Shown here: in pieces, positions 26,140-34,189 of the stretch
Layout of the letters: each line of letters begins with the position of its first letter
Position numbering within the stretch: position 1 is the stretch's first letter
DNA from: Phenylobacterium sp.
Lineage (GTDB): Bacteria > Pseudomonadota > Alphaproteobacteria > Caulobacterales > Caulobacteraceae
Assembly: GCF_013822795.1 (NCBI RefSeq)
Contig: NZ_PNLB01000006.1
Coordinates: 147,852-211,851, forward strand
DNA: 64,000 nucleotides
Direction: 5' to 3'
Notes under the pieces: generated by a model
What the model was told of the DNA's origin: nothing
The model's input: only the letters and a program-made list of their open reading frames with translations
Database searches by the model: none
Program-made: the position numbers and the translations under genes

Positions 26140-27615
26140 CTAGACGGGACGCAGCGCGCGACGATACGCGGCCGCCAACGCGGCCGGCTCGCCGGCCCCG
26201 AAAACATAGCGATCAGGCCTGACCAGTACGGCCGAGGCGCCGTGACGGTCCAGCCAGGCGTCGATGTCCTGGGCGAACGGCGCAAGGCGGGGATCCGAAA
26301 GCGCGATAGCGAAGTCGGCCGCCTCCGGACAAGGCTCGCGGGCGATCAGCCACGGCCCCTCGCCGATAGCGTCGTCCAGCCTGCCGGCCTGGGCGCAAAC
26401 CGGCTGCGGGAACAGCGCGCCAGCGCCTGACGCGCCGGTCATGACCGCGGCGCTGGCCAGCGCCGCGGGCGCGGCCGGGGGCAGGGGAGCGACGCCCGCA
26501 GCGCGCTGGGCCAGCATCCCCGCGTCCCGCTGGGCCGCCAGTTCCGGGTCTTGGGTGCAGACCACCCGGCCCATGCCGATGGCCAACTCGATATAGGTCC
26601 GCACGTGCGGTTCGCGTTCGGCCTGATAGGTGTCGAGCAGGGCGTCGTCCGCCTCGCCGCGCAGCACGACGCGAAGCTTCCAGGCGAGGTTGGCCGCATC
26701 GCGCAGCCCCGAACACATGCCCTGACCGGCGAAGGGCGGCATCTGGTGGGCGGAGTCGCCGGCCAGCAGCACGCGCCCTGCGCGCCAGTCCTTGGCGACT
26801 AGGCCGTGGAAGCGATAGACGGCCTTGCGCTCGAGGCGCACCGGCCCGCAGTCCCAGGCCTCGATCAACGGCGTGATGAAGCCGTCGTCCAGCACCTGCT
26901 CGGCGGTTTCGCCCGGCAGCAGCATGAATTCCCAGCGGTGCCGGCCCGGCCCCATCAGCACGCAGGTGGTCGGGCGGGCCGGATCGCAGATCTGCAGGTT
27001 CACGTCGGGCAGCCGCGCGCCCGGCTCGACGACCGCGTCGATCACCAGCCAGGGTTCGTCGAAGCGATAATCGTCGAGCGCCCCGCCGATCGCCTCGCGC
27101 ACCGCGCTGGAGGCGCCGTCGCAGCCGACCAGGTAGCGGGCGCGGATCTGCGTCTCGCCGTCGGGCCCGGCGAACGTCGCCGTCACGCCGTCGGCGTACT
27201 GCTCCAAACGTACGAAGCGATGGGCCAGGCGCATCTGGGCCAACGGATCAGCCTCCAGCCGCTCGCGCAGCGCGTTCTCGACCGCCGGCTGGTGGAACAT
27301 GTAGCCGGCCGCCCAGCCGCACGGGGCCAGTTGCGGCAGGTCGATCCGCATCAGCACCTGACCGTCGGCCGCCCGAAACTCGTAGGCCGGCGCCGCCTGG
27401 GCGTTGCGCCCGACCTCCTCGGCGATCCCGACCTGCTGGAACAGCCGCATGATCTCGTGATCGAAGTGCGCGGCGCGGGGCAGCGGGTAGACGGCCGTGT
27501 CCTTGTCCAGGGCGATGGCGCTGACGCCGCTGCGGGCCAGCAGCAGCGCAAGCATCGCCCCGACCGGCCCCAGCCCGACCACCAGGACATCGCAGTCGAA
27601 GCCCTCGTCAGCCAC
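26140..27615 (-). CDS. FAD-dependent aromatic hydroxylase (MhpA-like)
   Basis: This 491-residue class A flavoprotein hydroxylase is related to MhpA and other 3-hydroxyphenyl-propionate-type or phenol hydroxylases. The FAD GxGxxG motif is VVGLGPVGAML near the N-terminus, DGASSAVRE is the DG motif that binds FAD and NADPH, and GDSAHQMPPFAGQGM is the GD motif. It would add a hydroxyl to a phenolic ring to make the catechol opened by the dioxygenase in the same operon. I take GTG at 27615 as start: GGAG is placed correctly, and it overlaps the hydrolase gene stop by 8 bases. An in-frame ATG at 27654 lies deeper in the upstream gene. Confidence 0.9.
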   Translation of the reverse strand: MADEGFDCDVLVVGLGPVGAMLALLLARSGVSAIALDKDTAVYPLPRAAHFDHEIMRLFQQVGIAEEVGRNAQAAPAYEFRAADGQVLMRIDLPQLAPCGWAAGYMFHQPAVENALRERLEADPLAQMRLAHRFVRLEQYADGVTATFAGPDGETQIRARYLVGCDGASSAVREAIGGALDDYRFDEPWLVIDAVVEPGARLPDVNLQICDPARPTTCVLMGPGRHRWEFMLLPGETAEQVLDDGFITPLIEAWDCGPVRLERKAVYRFHGLVAKDWRAGRVLLAGDSAHQMPPFAGQGMCSGLRDAANLAWKLRVVLRGEADDALLDTYQAEREPHVRTYIELAIGMGRVVCTQDPELAAQRDAGMLAQRAAGVAPLPPAAPAALASAAVMTGASGAGALFPQPVCAQAGRLDDAIGEGPWLIAREPCPEAADFAIALSDPRLAPFAQDIDAWLDRHGASAVLVRPDRYVFGAGEPAALAAAYRRALRPV

Positions 27616-28474
27616 GGTCGGGCTCCGGCGCACAGGGGTTCTCGATGGCGCCAAGCTGGTCGATCTCGATGCGCACCACGTCGCCGGCCTTGAGGAACTG
27701 CATCGGCTTCATCGCTGCGCCGATGCCGCCGGGCGTGCCGGTGAAGATCAGGTCGCCGGGCTCCAGGGTCATGGCCTGCGACAGGTGTTCGATCTGATCC
27801 CAGACATTGAACACCAGATGCTGGGTGTTGGAGTTCTGCCGCGTCTCGCCGTTGACCTGGCAGCGGATGCCGAGCGCATGCGGATCGGCGACCTCGTCGG
27901 CCGTGGTGATCCACGGGCCGAACGGAGCGTGGGTGTCGAAGGACTTGCCGATCACCCATTGCGGGGTGCGGTGCTGCCAGGCGCGCTCAGTGGCGTCGTT
28001 GCCGACGCAGTAGCCGAACACTGCCTGAGCTGCGTTCGCCTTGGCGATGTGGCGGCCGCCGGCGCCGATCACCGCCACCATCTCGGCCTCGTAGTCGAGC
28101 GCTTGGGAGACCTTCGGCACGTCGATCGGATCGAAGGGGCCGTTGGCTGCCGTCGGGGCCTTGGAGAACCAGACCTGATGCTCGGGCGTGCCCAGATTGC
28201 TCTCGGCGATGTGGTCGGCGTAGTTCAGGCCGATGGCCATGATCTTGCCCGGGCGCCGGATCGGGGCCAGCAGGCGGACCTGGTCCAGGGGCACGGCGCC
28301 GGCCGCCGCCGCCTCGATGGCGCGGACCTCCCGCTCCACCTGCGGCCAGGCCGCGATCAGGCCGATCATGTCGGCCGGCAGGCCAGGCGCCGCGCGGTTA
28401 AGCGGCATGATGCGGTCGCCGGCGACAACGCCGAGTTCCGGCGCCCCGCCGGCCTGGAAGGTCGCGAGCTTCAT
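27608..28474 (-). CDS. Fumarylacetoacetate hydrolase family protein
   Basis: This 288-residue FAH-superfamily enzyme performs C-C bond hydrolysis, hydration or decarboxylation of ring-cleavage products. IGLNYADHIAES begins the catalytic domain. DYEAEMVAVIG supplies the acidic metal ligands, and LEPGDLIFTGTPGGIGAA is the C-terminal signature. The ATG at 28474 follows GGAGAACCTTGC. It stands directly after the extradiol dioxygenase gene (26-bp gap), so it most likely handles the muconic semialdehyde-type product. In the classical hydroxyphenylpropionate route that step is done by an alpha/beta hydrolase, which is absent here. Confidence 0.92.
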   Translation of the reverse strand: MKLATFQAGGAPELGVVAGDRIMPLNRAAPGLPADMIGLIAAWPQVEREVRAIEAAAAGAVPLDQVRLLAPIRRPGKIMAIGLNYADHIAESNLGTPEHQVWFSKAPTAANGPFDPIDVPKVSQALDYEAEMVAVIGAGGRHIAKANAAQAVFGYCVGNDATERAWQHRTPQWVIGKSFDTHAPFGPWITTADEVADPHALGIRCQVNGETRQNSNTQHLVFNVWDQIEHLSQAMTLEPGDLIFTGTPGGIGAAMKPMQFLKAGDVVRIEIDQLGAIENPCAPEPDRG

Positions 28475-28500
28475 GCAAGGTTCTCCGTAAAATCTGCCGC

Positions 28501-29424
28501 TCAGCCCATGGTGGGCGGCGCGGCCGGGCCCCACTGGACCCCCATCAGGTCGGTGAGGCCGGCGACGTTTGAGCCGTCGTCGGCGGTGAAAAGGTCGCCG
28601 TCCGTCCAGTGCTCGAGCGTGTGCCCCCAGGGGTCGCGCCAGTAGTCGAAGATCTGGCTGCCCAGGATGTGGCGGCCGACGCCCCACTCGGCGTGGCGGC
28701 CAGCGTCCTTCAGCTGCTGGTGGCCAGCCATCAGGTCGTCGAAGTCGGCGACCTCGAAGGCGGCGTGGTTGAAGCCCGGGCCCGAGGGCGCCTGGATCAG
28801 GAACAGCGTGTGGTGATCGGTCGGCGCCGCGCCGCGGTCGCAGCGTAGGAAGGCCCCGACCGAGAATTCCGGCGTCAGCGCGATCTCGTCGGAGGTGATG
28901 AAGCCGAAGCGCTCCTTGTACCAACGCTCCACGGCGCGGAAGTCCGACACGTTCAGCACGCAATGGCCCAGGCGCACGACATGCGCTGGTCCCCCCGCCA
29001 CGCGCTTGGTCTGGCGCAGGCGACTGCGGGCCGCGGCGGTGTTCCAGGCCTCGCGTTCGGGGAGGGGGAGCGCAGAGGCGGGCGCCTGCCCGGCCACCAC
29101 CTCGACCAGGCGACCATCGGGGTCGGTCAGCCGAACCACATGGCCGCCGCCGGGCGCGTCGAGCGGCTCCACCCGCGCGCCCTCAGCGGCGGCCAGGTCC
29201 TGCAGATCCTCGATCGACGCCGCCCGCAGTCCCAGCCCGGCGAAGCCCGGATCCCCAAGCTCCGTCACGTGCAAAAACGGACTGTCGCCGCTACCGCGGG
29301 CGTACAAGCGCCCGCCGTGCTCGGCCGTCGCCAACCCGAAATCCTCAAGAAAGGCCCGCATCTGGGTCAGATCAGGGGCCCGGAAACGGACGAAGGCGAT
29401 GTCGTCAATCTTGATCGTGCTCAT
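28501..29424 (-). CDS. Extradiol ring-cleavage dioxygenase (two VOC domains)
   Basis: This 307-residue type I extradiol dioxygenase is built from two vicinal-oxygen-chelate domains. The N-terminal domain spans about residues 1-115 and the catalytic C-terminal domain about 145-280. The iron ligands can be placed as His in VRLGHCVLNV, His in PGFNHAAFEV and Glu in HTLEHWTDGD. It would open a catechol-type ring next to a hydroxyl using Fe(II) and O2. It is the first gene of the leftward operon and lies below two palindromic sites. The linker (LPEREAWNTAAARSRLRQTK) is long and charged. Ring substituents accepted by the enzyme cannot be deduced. Confidence 0.92.
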   Translation of the reverse strand: MSTIKIDDIAFVRFRAPDLTQMRAFLEDFGLATAEHGGRLYARGSGDSPFLHVTELGDPGFAGLGLRAASIEDLQDLAAAEGARVEPLDAPGGGHVVRLTDPDGRLVEVVAGQAPASALPLPEREAWNTAAARSRLRQTKRVAGGPAHVVRLGHCVLNVSDFRAVERWYKERFGFITSDEIALTPEFSVGAFLRCDRGAAPTDHHTLFLIQAPSGPGFNHAAFEVADFDDLMAGHQQLKDAGRHAEWGVGRHILGSQIFDYWRDPWGHTLEHWTDGDLFTADDGSNVAGLTDLMGVQWGPAAPPTMG

Positions 29425-29438
29425 GTCGCGCCATTCGG

Positions 29439-29452
29439 TGACTATTTGGTCA
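29439..29452. promoter_or_regulatory. TetR operator candidate upstream of aromatic operon, copy 1
   Basis: TGACTATTTGGTCA is a palindrome (TGAC/GTCA arms) 15 bases upstream of the dioxygenase ATG. With its two preceding G bases it matches copy 2 at 14 of 16 positions. Its place next to the start suits repression. Confidence 0.6.
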
Positions 29453-29513
29453 GTTAATGCCGTCTCGTGAATCCTGACAAGCCCGATTTCGTCGACTGAT
29501 CCAAAAAATTAGG

Positions 29514-29527
29514 TGACGACTTGGTCA
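29514..29527. promoter_or_regulatory. TetR operator candidate upstream of aromatic operon, copy 2
   Basis: TGACGACTTGGTCA has the same arms as copy 1 and is preceded by the same GG, with 75 bp between the two. The space between may hold the promoter, so a repressor bound to both sites could form a loop or block polymerase. Confidence 0.58.
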
Positions 29528-29697
29528 TCTCGCCCAGGCGAACGCTTGTCGGGTTCACCAGAACGCGGTGCGCACCGCCCGGAGGAAACACCAGGGGCCT
29601 AGAAACAAACTCCACCGCGCCTTCGGGTTTACCCTGCTACCGCTAGGCCGACCTTGCTGCGACTCTTCACGGGCTTAGTCCTGAGGGAGACGCGACT

Positions 29698-30348
29698 ATG
29701 AAGCGTGCGACATTTCTCGCGGCCGCTGCCGTTTCTGCGCTTGCGCTGAGCGCCTGCCAGAAAAAGGAGTCCGCTCAGGACGCAGCCGTTCCGGTGGCCC
29801 CCACGGCCACGACGACCCCGTCGACACCCGCCGTTGCGGAAGCTACGGCCCCGGTCAGCGTCGAGGAGATCACCCCCATCGAACCGCTGATCGTGACGGC
29901 CCCCGCCACCCCGGGCACGCCAAGCACGGCAACGCTCCTCTGGGGCGTGACTTTGACGAATATGTACGAGGTCGAAGCCGGCAAAATCGCCGAAACGAAG
30001 GCCCAGTCTCCCGCGGTGAAGGCATTCGCGAAGACGATGGTCACTGACCACCCCGCAATGACTCAACAGATGGTGCAGCTCTTCAAGGCTTCGAACGAGA
30101 AGATCCCGACTGCGCTTGGCCCACGCGGCAAAAGCATGATCGACGCCCTGAACGCCGCCCGCCCTGAGGACTTCGACAAACTCTACCTTCAACAGCAGCG
30201 GGCCGCGCAGAAGGCGGAACTATCCCTCCTGCAGGACTATGCCCGCGACGGCGAAAATTCTGAGGTCAAGCCAGTGGCGGCAAAGGCGGCTGTCTCGGTT
30301 CAGGCCCACCTCGACAAGGTAGGCGAGTTGCAGGCCGCAGCGAAATAG
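29698..30348 (+). CDS. DUF4142 domain lipoprotein
   Basis: This 216-residue envelope protein has a signal peptide ending in the lipobox ALSAC (cysteine at about residue 20), so it is predicted to be lipid-anchored. A Pro/Thr/Ala-rich linker spans about residues 25-80. The rest is a helical DUF4142 domain (YEVEAGKIAETKAQSPAVKA, then FAKTMVTDHPAM) of the ferritin-like/outer-membrane protein type. Its function is unknown, although members are frequent near stress genes. GAGGGAG lies 10-16 bases before the ATG. It is the first rightward gene before the fermentation genes, with a 53-bp gap to the phosphotransacetylase gene, but there is no direct evidence that it belongs to that pathway. Confidence 0.83.
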   Translation: MKRATFLAAAAVSALALSACQKKESAQDAAVPVAPTATTTPSTPAVAEATAPVSVEEITPIEPLIVTAPATPGTPSTATLLWGVTLTNMYEVEAGKIAETKAQSPAVKAFAKTMVTDHPAMTQQMVQLFKASNEKIPTALGPRGKSMIDALNAARPEDFDKLYLQQQRAAQKAELSLLQDYARDGENSEVKPVAAKAAVSVQAHLDKVGELQAAAK

Positions 30349-30362
30349 CCGGATCGCCGTGC

Positions 30363-30380
30363 TGGCGTCCCTGGACGCCA
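30363..30380 (+). other. Small hairpin between DUF4142 and phosphotransacetylase genes
   Basis: TGGCGTC at 30363-30369 pairs with GACGCCA at 30374-30380 around a 4-base loop. It has no U-tract. It lies 22 bases before the phosphotransacetylase ATG, just ahead of its GGGAGGAG site. It could be a weak terminator, an mRNA stabiliser or chance. Confidence 0.35.
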
Positions 30381-30401
30381 AGCTCCCCGGGAGGAGTCGC
30401 C

Positions 30402-31364
30402 ATGTCCGATCTCGCTGGGTTCGATCCGGCTGGTCACGAGAAATTCCAGCTCCTGGTGAAGAAGGCGCAAGCCCTGCCGTCCGCGACGACGGCCATCGCG
30501 CATCCCTGCGACCAGGCCTCGCTCGAAAGCGCGGTGGAGGCGGCCAAACTGGCGCTGATTTCTCCGATCCTGGTCGGGCCCCAAAATCGGATCAGGGAAG
30601 CGGCGGCGCGCGCGGGCCTCGACATCTCGCCCTTCGAGATCGTCGACGCCGCCCACAGTCATGATTCCGCGGCCAAAGCGGTGGAGTTGGTGAGGGCAGG
30701 GCGCGCCGAAGCCCTGATGAAAGGCAGCCTGCACACGGACGAGGTGATGGGCGCCGTCGTCGCCCGAGACACCGGACTGCGGACCGGGCGGCGCATCAGC
30801 CACTCTTTCATCATGGACGTGCCCGGCCACCCGCATCCGCTGATCATTACCGACGCGGCGGTGCTCATCGCGCCGACGCTCGAGGACAAGATCGACGTGG
30901 TCCAGAACGCCATCGACTTAGCCCGCGCCATGGGCGTGACTGACGTCCGCGTGGCGATCCTGAGCGCCATGGAGACGGTCAATCCGAAGGTGCCCTCGAC
31001 GATCGAAGCGGCGGCGCTCTGCAAGATGGCCGATCGGGGCCAGATCACGGGGGCGGTCCTGGACGGCCCCTTGGCGCTCGACAACGCCATCAGCCCTGAG
31101 GCGGCGGCGGTGAAGGGGATTGTCTCGCCCGTGGCGGGGCGGGCGAACGTCCTGGTCGTCCCCGATCTTGAGGCCGGGAACATGCTGGCCAAGAGCCTGT
31201 CCTTCCTGGCAGGCGCAGACGCCGCCGGAATCGTCATGGGCGCGCGAGTGCCGATCATCCTGACCAGCCGCGCCGATGCGCTGCTGACGCGCCTGGCCTC
31301 GTGCGCAGTTGCGCTCCTGGTGGCGGCCTCGCGGCGTGCGGACGCGGCGGCGGCGATTGTTTGA
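30402..31364 (+). CDS. Phosphate acetyl/butyryltransferase
   Basis: This 320-residue acyl-CoA:phosphate acyltransferase of the PTA/PTB family converts acetyl-CoA plus phosphate to acetyl phosphate. Family stretches include ALMKGSLHTDEVMGAVV, SHSFIMDVPGHPHPLIITDA and ALDNAISPEAAAVKGI. It resembles the stand-alone PTA domain of MaoC-PTA fusions more than the long E. coli Pta. GGGAGGAG precedes the ATG. The acetate kinase gene starts 8 bases after its stop, so the pair forms an acetyl-CoA to acetate route that makes ATP. With the pyruvate formate-lyase gene downstream it would complete a pyruvate to acetate plus formate fermentation. Preference for acetyl over butyryl groups is inferred from the acetate kinase neighbour. 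Confidence 0.9.
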   Translation: MSDLAGFDPAGHEKFQLLVKKAQALPSATTAIAHPCDQASLESAVEAAKLALISPILVGPQNRIREAAARAGLDISPFEIVDAAHSHDSAAKAVELVRAGRAEALMKGSLHTDEVMGAVVARDTGLRTGRRISHSFIMDVPGHPHPLIITDAAVLIAPTLEDKIDVVQNAIDLARAMGVTDVRVAILSAMETVNPKVPSTIEAAALCKMADRGQITGAVLDGPLALDNAISPEAAAVKGIVSPVAGRANVLVVPDLEAGNMLAKSLSFLAGADAAGIVMGARVPIILTSRADALLTRLASCAVALLVAASRRADAAAAIV

Positions 31365-31372
31365 GGCGGGCC

Positions 31373-32563
31373 ATGACCGGATACGTGGCAGTCCTCAACG
31401 CCGGCTCATCGAGCATCAAGTTCGCCCTCTATGAGGGCGAAGAGCTGCGCTTCCGTGGCCGCGTCGAGCAAATCGGCGTCTCGCCGCGACTGAGGATCGC
31501 CGACGCCGCGGGGGCGGCCGTTGTTGAAGAGACCTGGCCCGCTGAAGGCGTGGATCATGGCGTGGCCACCGAGCGCCTGTTGGCGGCAGCGATCGCGCTG
31601 ATCGACGGGCGTCCTGTGTCAGGAGTGGGCCATCGCGTCGTCCACGGTGGGGTGAAGTATGCTGCGCCGGTGAGAGTGGACGCGCAGGTGATCTCAGACC
31701 TCACCGAACTGTCGTCGCTCGCGCCGCTGCATCAGCCGCACAACCTTGCGCCCATCGAGGCGATCGCCGCAGCAGCGCCGCACATTCCCCAGGTCGCCTG
31801 CTTCGACACCGCCTTTCATCGCGGTCAGCCGCACCTGGCGCAGCTGTTCGGTCTGCCCCGGGAGATCACCGAGGCTGGAGTCCGTCGATACGGTTTCCAC
31901 GGCTTGTCCTACGAATACGTCGCCTCCCGGCTTGGCGATCTGGCGCCGGAGCTTGCCGGCGGGCGGGTGGTGATTGCGCACCTTGGCAACGGGGCCAGCG
32001 CCTGCGCCGTCCGCGAGGGCCGCAGCATCGCCAGCACGATGGGCTTCACTGCAGTCGACGGGTTGATGATGGGCACCCGCAGCGGGAACCTGGATCCCGG
32101 CGTGCTGATCTGGCTGATGGACGTTCGCGGTATGGACGCCCGGCAGATCGAGGATCTGGTCTACCGACGCTCAGGGCTCTTGGGGGTGTCGGGCGTCTCC
32201 TCCGATATGCAAGCGCTGAAGGCGTCCAAGGCGCCGGAGGCCGCGGAGGCCATCGCGCTCTTTTGCTATCGCCTCGTGCGGGAGGTGGGATCGCTGGCCG
32301 CGGCCCTGGGCGGGATCGACGGGCTTATCTTCACCGGTGGAATTGGCGAGAACGACGCCGATGTCCGAGCGCAAGTCGCCGAGGGCTGTCGCTGGCTGGG
32401 CGTGGAGCTTGACGCCGGACGGAACGCCGCTGGAACGGGGCTGATCAGCACCGACGCTTCGGTCACATCTGTGTGGGTCGTCCCAACGGACGAGGAGCGG
32501 ATGGTCGCCCGCCACACGATGAGCGTGTTGGGCCTTGCCACACCCCCCTCGCATATCCGCTAA
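31373..32563 (+). CDS. ackA: Acetate kinase
   Basis: This 396-residue ASKHA-fold kinase forms ATP and acetate from acetyl phosphate. The N-terminal signature NAGSSSIKFALY, the substrate loop CFDTAFHRGQP, the phosphate-binding HLGNGASACAVREGRS with MGTRSGNLDPG, and FTGGIGEND near the C-terminus are all present, and the length is normal. The start is placed at the ATG at 31373 because homology begins immediately after it; an in-frame extension to 31301 lies within the preceding gene. It is translationally close to the phosphotransacetylase gene. A terminator was not found after its stop, where an AT-richer stretch begins. Confidence 0.96.
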   Translation: MTGYVAVLNAGSSSIKFALYEGEELRFRGRVEQIGVSPRLRIADAAGAAVVEETWPAEGVDHGVATERLLAAAIALIDGRPVSGVGHRVVHGGVKYAAPVRVDAQVISDLTELSSLAPLHQPHNLAPIEAIAAAAPHIPQVACFDTAFHRGQPHLAQLFGLPREITEAGVRRYGFHGLSYEYVASRLGDLAPELAGGRVVIAHLGNGASACAVREGRSIASTMGFTAVDGLMMGTRSGNLDPGVLIWLMDVRGMDARQIEDLVYRRSGLLGVSGVSSDMQALKASKAPEAAEAIALFCYRLVREVGSLAAALGGIDGLIFTGGIGENDADVRAQVAEGCRWLGVELDAGRNAAGTGLISTDASVTSVWVVPTDEERMVARHTMSVLGLATPPSHIR

Positions 32564-32670
32564 GGGGATATTGGTATTGCACCTGATTTTAGCTCAACGG
32601 TCAAGGTGATATAGCCGTTAGTGCTGATGATAACATGCGAATGGCCAAGTCGATAGCAAGGGGAATCCTG

Positions 32671-32880
32671 ATGGACACGAGTAGTGTTCTGGGTGGCTCT
32701 GCGTTTTCAACCGTATTATATCTTTCGATGTCGGCCATAGGATCTGATCCTCAGGCGTTCACGATGCAAACCACATTGGCCGTCGCGATCACAGCCGTGG
32801 CGCTCGCTCTCAAGGAGATGGGCTCCAGGTACGCCGAGACCCCACAAGGCGGTCTCGCGGTCTCGGCTGCCCTCTGCTGA
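32671..32880 (+). CDS. Small hydrophobic protein, unknown
   Basis: I do not recognise this 69-residue reading frame. AAGGGGA stands 6 bases before the ATG. The predicted protein has two hydrophobic stretches (VLGGSAFSTVLYLSMSAIG and TTLAVAITAVALAL) and could be a small membrane protein. It lies in the 327-bp space between acetate kinase and the MFS carrier, in sequence poorer in G and C than its surroundings, and stops 10 bases before the carrier start. The last 15 or so codons return to high GC. It may be real, or it may be a leader that couples translation to the carrier. Confidence 0.4.
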   Translation: MDTSSVLGGSAFSTVLYLSMSAIGSDPQAFTMQTTLAVAITAVALALKEMGSRYAETPQGGLAVSAALC

Positions 32881-32890
32881 GGCCCGGGAG

Positions 32891-34174
32891 GTGAACGAGG
32901 TCCCGGACCAGAAGGGTAGGGGCGCTCTTCGAGCCGTCACGATCGCCTGGCTGATCACCTCGATCTACTACTTCTATCAGTACGTACTGCGGTCCGCGCC
33001 GGCGGTGATGATGCCGCAACTCACCGAAGCCTTCGGCGTCACCGCCGTTGGCCTGACCTCGTTGCTGGGACTTTTCTATTTTGGCTATGCGCCGTTCAGC
33101 CTGGTGGCCGGCGTGGCGATGGACCAGCTCGGTCCGCGCCGGGCTGTCCCAATGGGAGCGGCCGTCATCGGCGTCGGGGCCCTTCTGTTCGCCACCGGTG
33201 ATCCAACGCTGGCCAGCATCGGGCGCTTCCTGCAGGGGGCGGGAGGCGTCTTCGCGCTGATCGGCGCGGCCTACCTGGCCACCACCAACTTCCCAGCGTC
33301 GATGGCCGCGACCCTGATCGGCGTGACCCAGATGTTCGGCATGGCCGGCGGCTCGGCCGGGCAGTTCCTCGTCGGGCCGGCCATTGGCGGCGGCCTGCCT
33401 TGGAACCAGTTCTGGCTGTTCATGGGCGTGGCCGGCATCGTGATCGCCGGATTGCTGTTGGTCTCCTTGCCGCGCCCGCCGCCCAGAGCCCCTGCCAAGG
33501 GCGGCACGACGGCGGCGCTGCGCGAAGCGGTCGTGGCGATCGGCGTGGTGTTCCGCAATCCGCAATCCATCCTCTGCGGCCTGATCGCGGGCCTGATCTT
33601 CATTCCGACCACCATCTTCGACATGCTCTGGGGCGTACGGTTTCTCCAGGAAGCTCACGACATGCCCTACGGCCTGGCGGTCATGCGCTCGGCGTCGGTT
33701 CCGTTCGGCTGGATCATCGGTTGCCCGTTGTTCGGGATGGTTTCGGACCGGCTGGGGCGCCGCAAGCCGGTGATCATCTTCGGGGCGTCCGGGCTTCTGC
33801 TCTGCCTGCTGCTGATCCTCTATGGTCCGCCAGACCTCTTGCCGCCCTACAGCCTTGGCCTCGTGGCCGGCATCGCATCCGGCGTCGCCATGCTGCCATA
33901 CACCGTGATCAAGGAGGCCAACCGCCCCGAGCACAGCGGTACGGCGACCGGCGTCGTGAATTTCATCAACTTCTCCTTCTCCGCTCTGCTGGGGCCCGTG
34001 TTCAGCGGCTTGCTGACCCGCGTCAGCGCGGGCGGGGAGCGGGAGCTGGTCCACTACCAGGCGGCCTTCCAGCCTCTGATCTATGGGGTCGCGCTGGCGA
34101 TACTGCTGACCCTCTGTCTGCGCGAGACAGGCCGCGCCGCGCAGACCGCCCAGGCCAGTCCGAGCACGAGATAG
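32891..34174 (+). CDS. MFS transporter of the fermentation island
   Basis: This 427-residue major facilitator protein has about 12 membrane helices and begins with GTG after CGGGAG. The loop between TM2 and TM3 reads DQLGPRRAVPMG and that between TM8 and TM9 reads DRLGRRKPV, both forms of the MFS A-motif. The central loop is near residue 200 (RPPPRAPAKGG). It is set between acetate kinase and pyruvate formate-lyase in the same direction, 15 bp before the latter, where a formate or organic-acid carrier would be expected. No FocA-type formate channel is present in the window. A role in exporting formate or acetate, or in importing a carboxylate, is an inference from position only. Confidence 0.88.
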   Translation: MNEVPDQKGRGALRAVTIAWLITSIYYFYQYVLRSAPAVMMPQLTEAFGVTAVGLTSLLGLFYFGYAPFSLVAGVAMDQLGPRRAVPMGAAVIGVGALLFATGDPTLASIGRFLQGAGGVFALIGAAYLATTNFPASMAATLIGVTQMFGMAGGSAGQFLVGPAIGGGLPWNQFWLFMGVAGIVIAGLLLVSLPRPPPRAPAKGGTTAALREAVVAIGVVFRNPQSILCGLIAGLIFIPTTIFDMLWGVRFLQEAHDMPYGLAVMRSASVPFGWIIGCPLFGMVSDRLGRRKPVIIFGASGLLLCLLLILYGPPDLLPPYSLGLVAGIASGVAMLPYTVIKEANRPEHSGTATGVVNFINFSFSALLGPVFSGLLTRVSAGGERELVHYQAAFQPLIYGVALAILLTLCLRETGRAAQTAQASPSTR

Positions 34175-34189
34175 CCCATGGAGGACAGG

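Noticed and set aside
27608..28963. Longer version of the FAH hydrolase gene starting at 28963
   Set aside because: The upstream part is an alternative frame of the dioxygenase gene. The ATG at 28474 has a good ribosome site and begins the conserved protein.
32650..32665. GATAGC half-site near the small frame after ackA
   Set aside because: Only one arm matches, the other does not, and the genes are unrelated to the 10-20 kb regulon.
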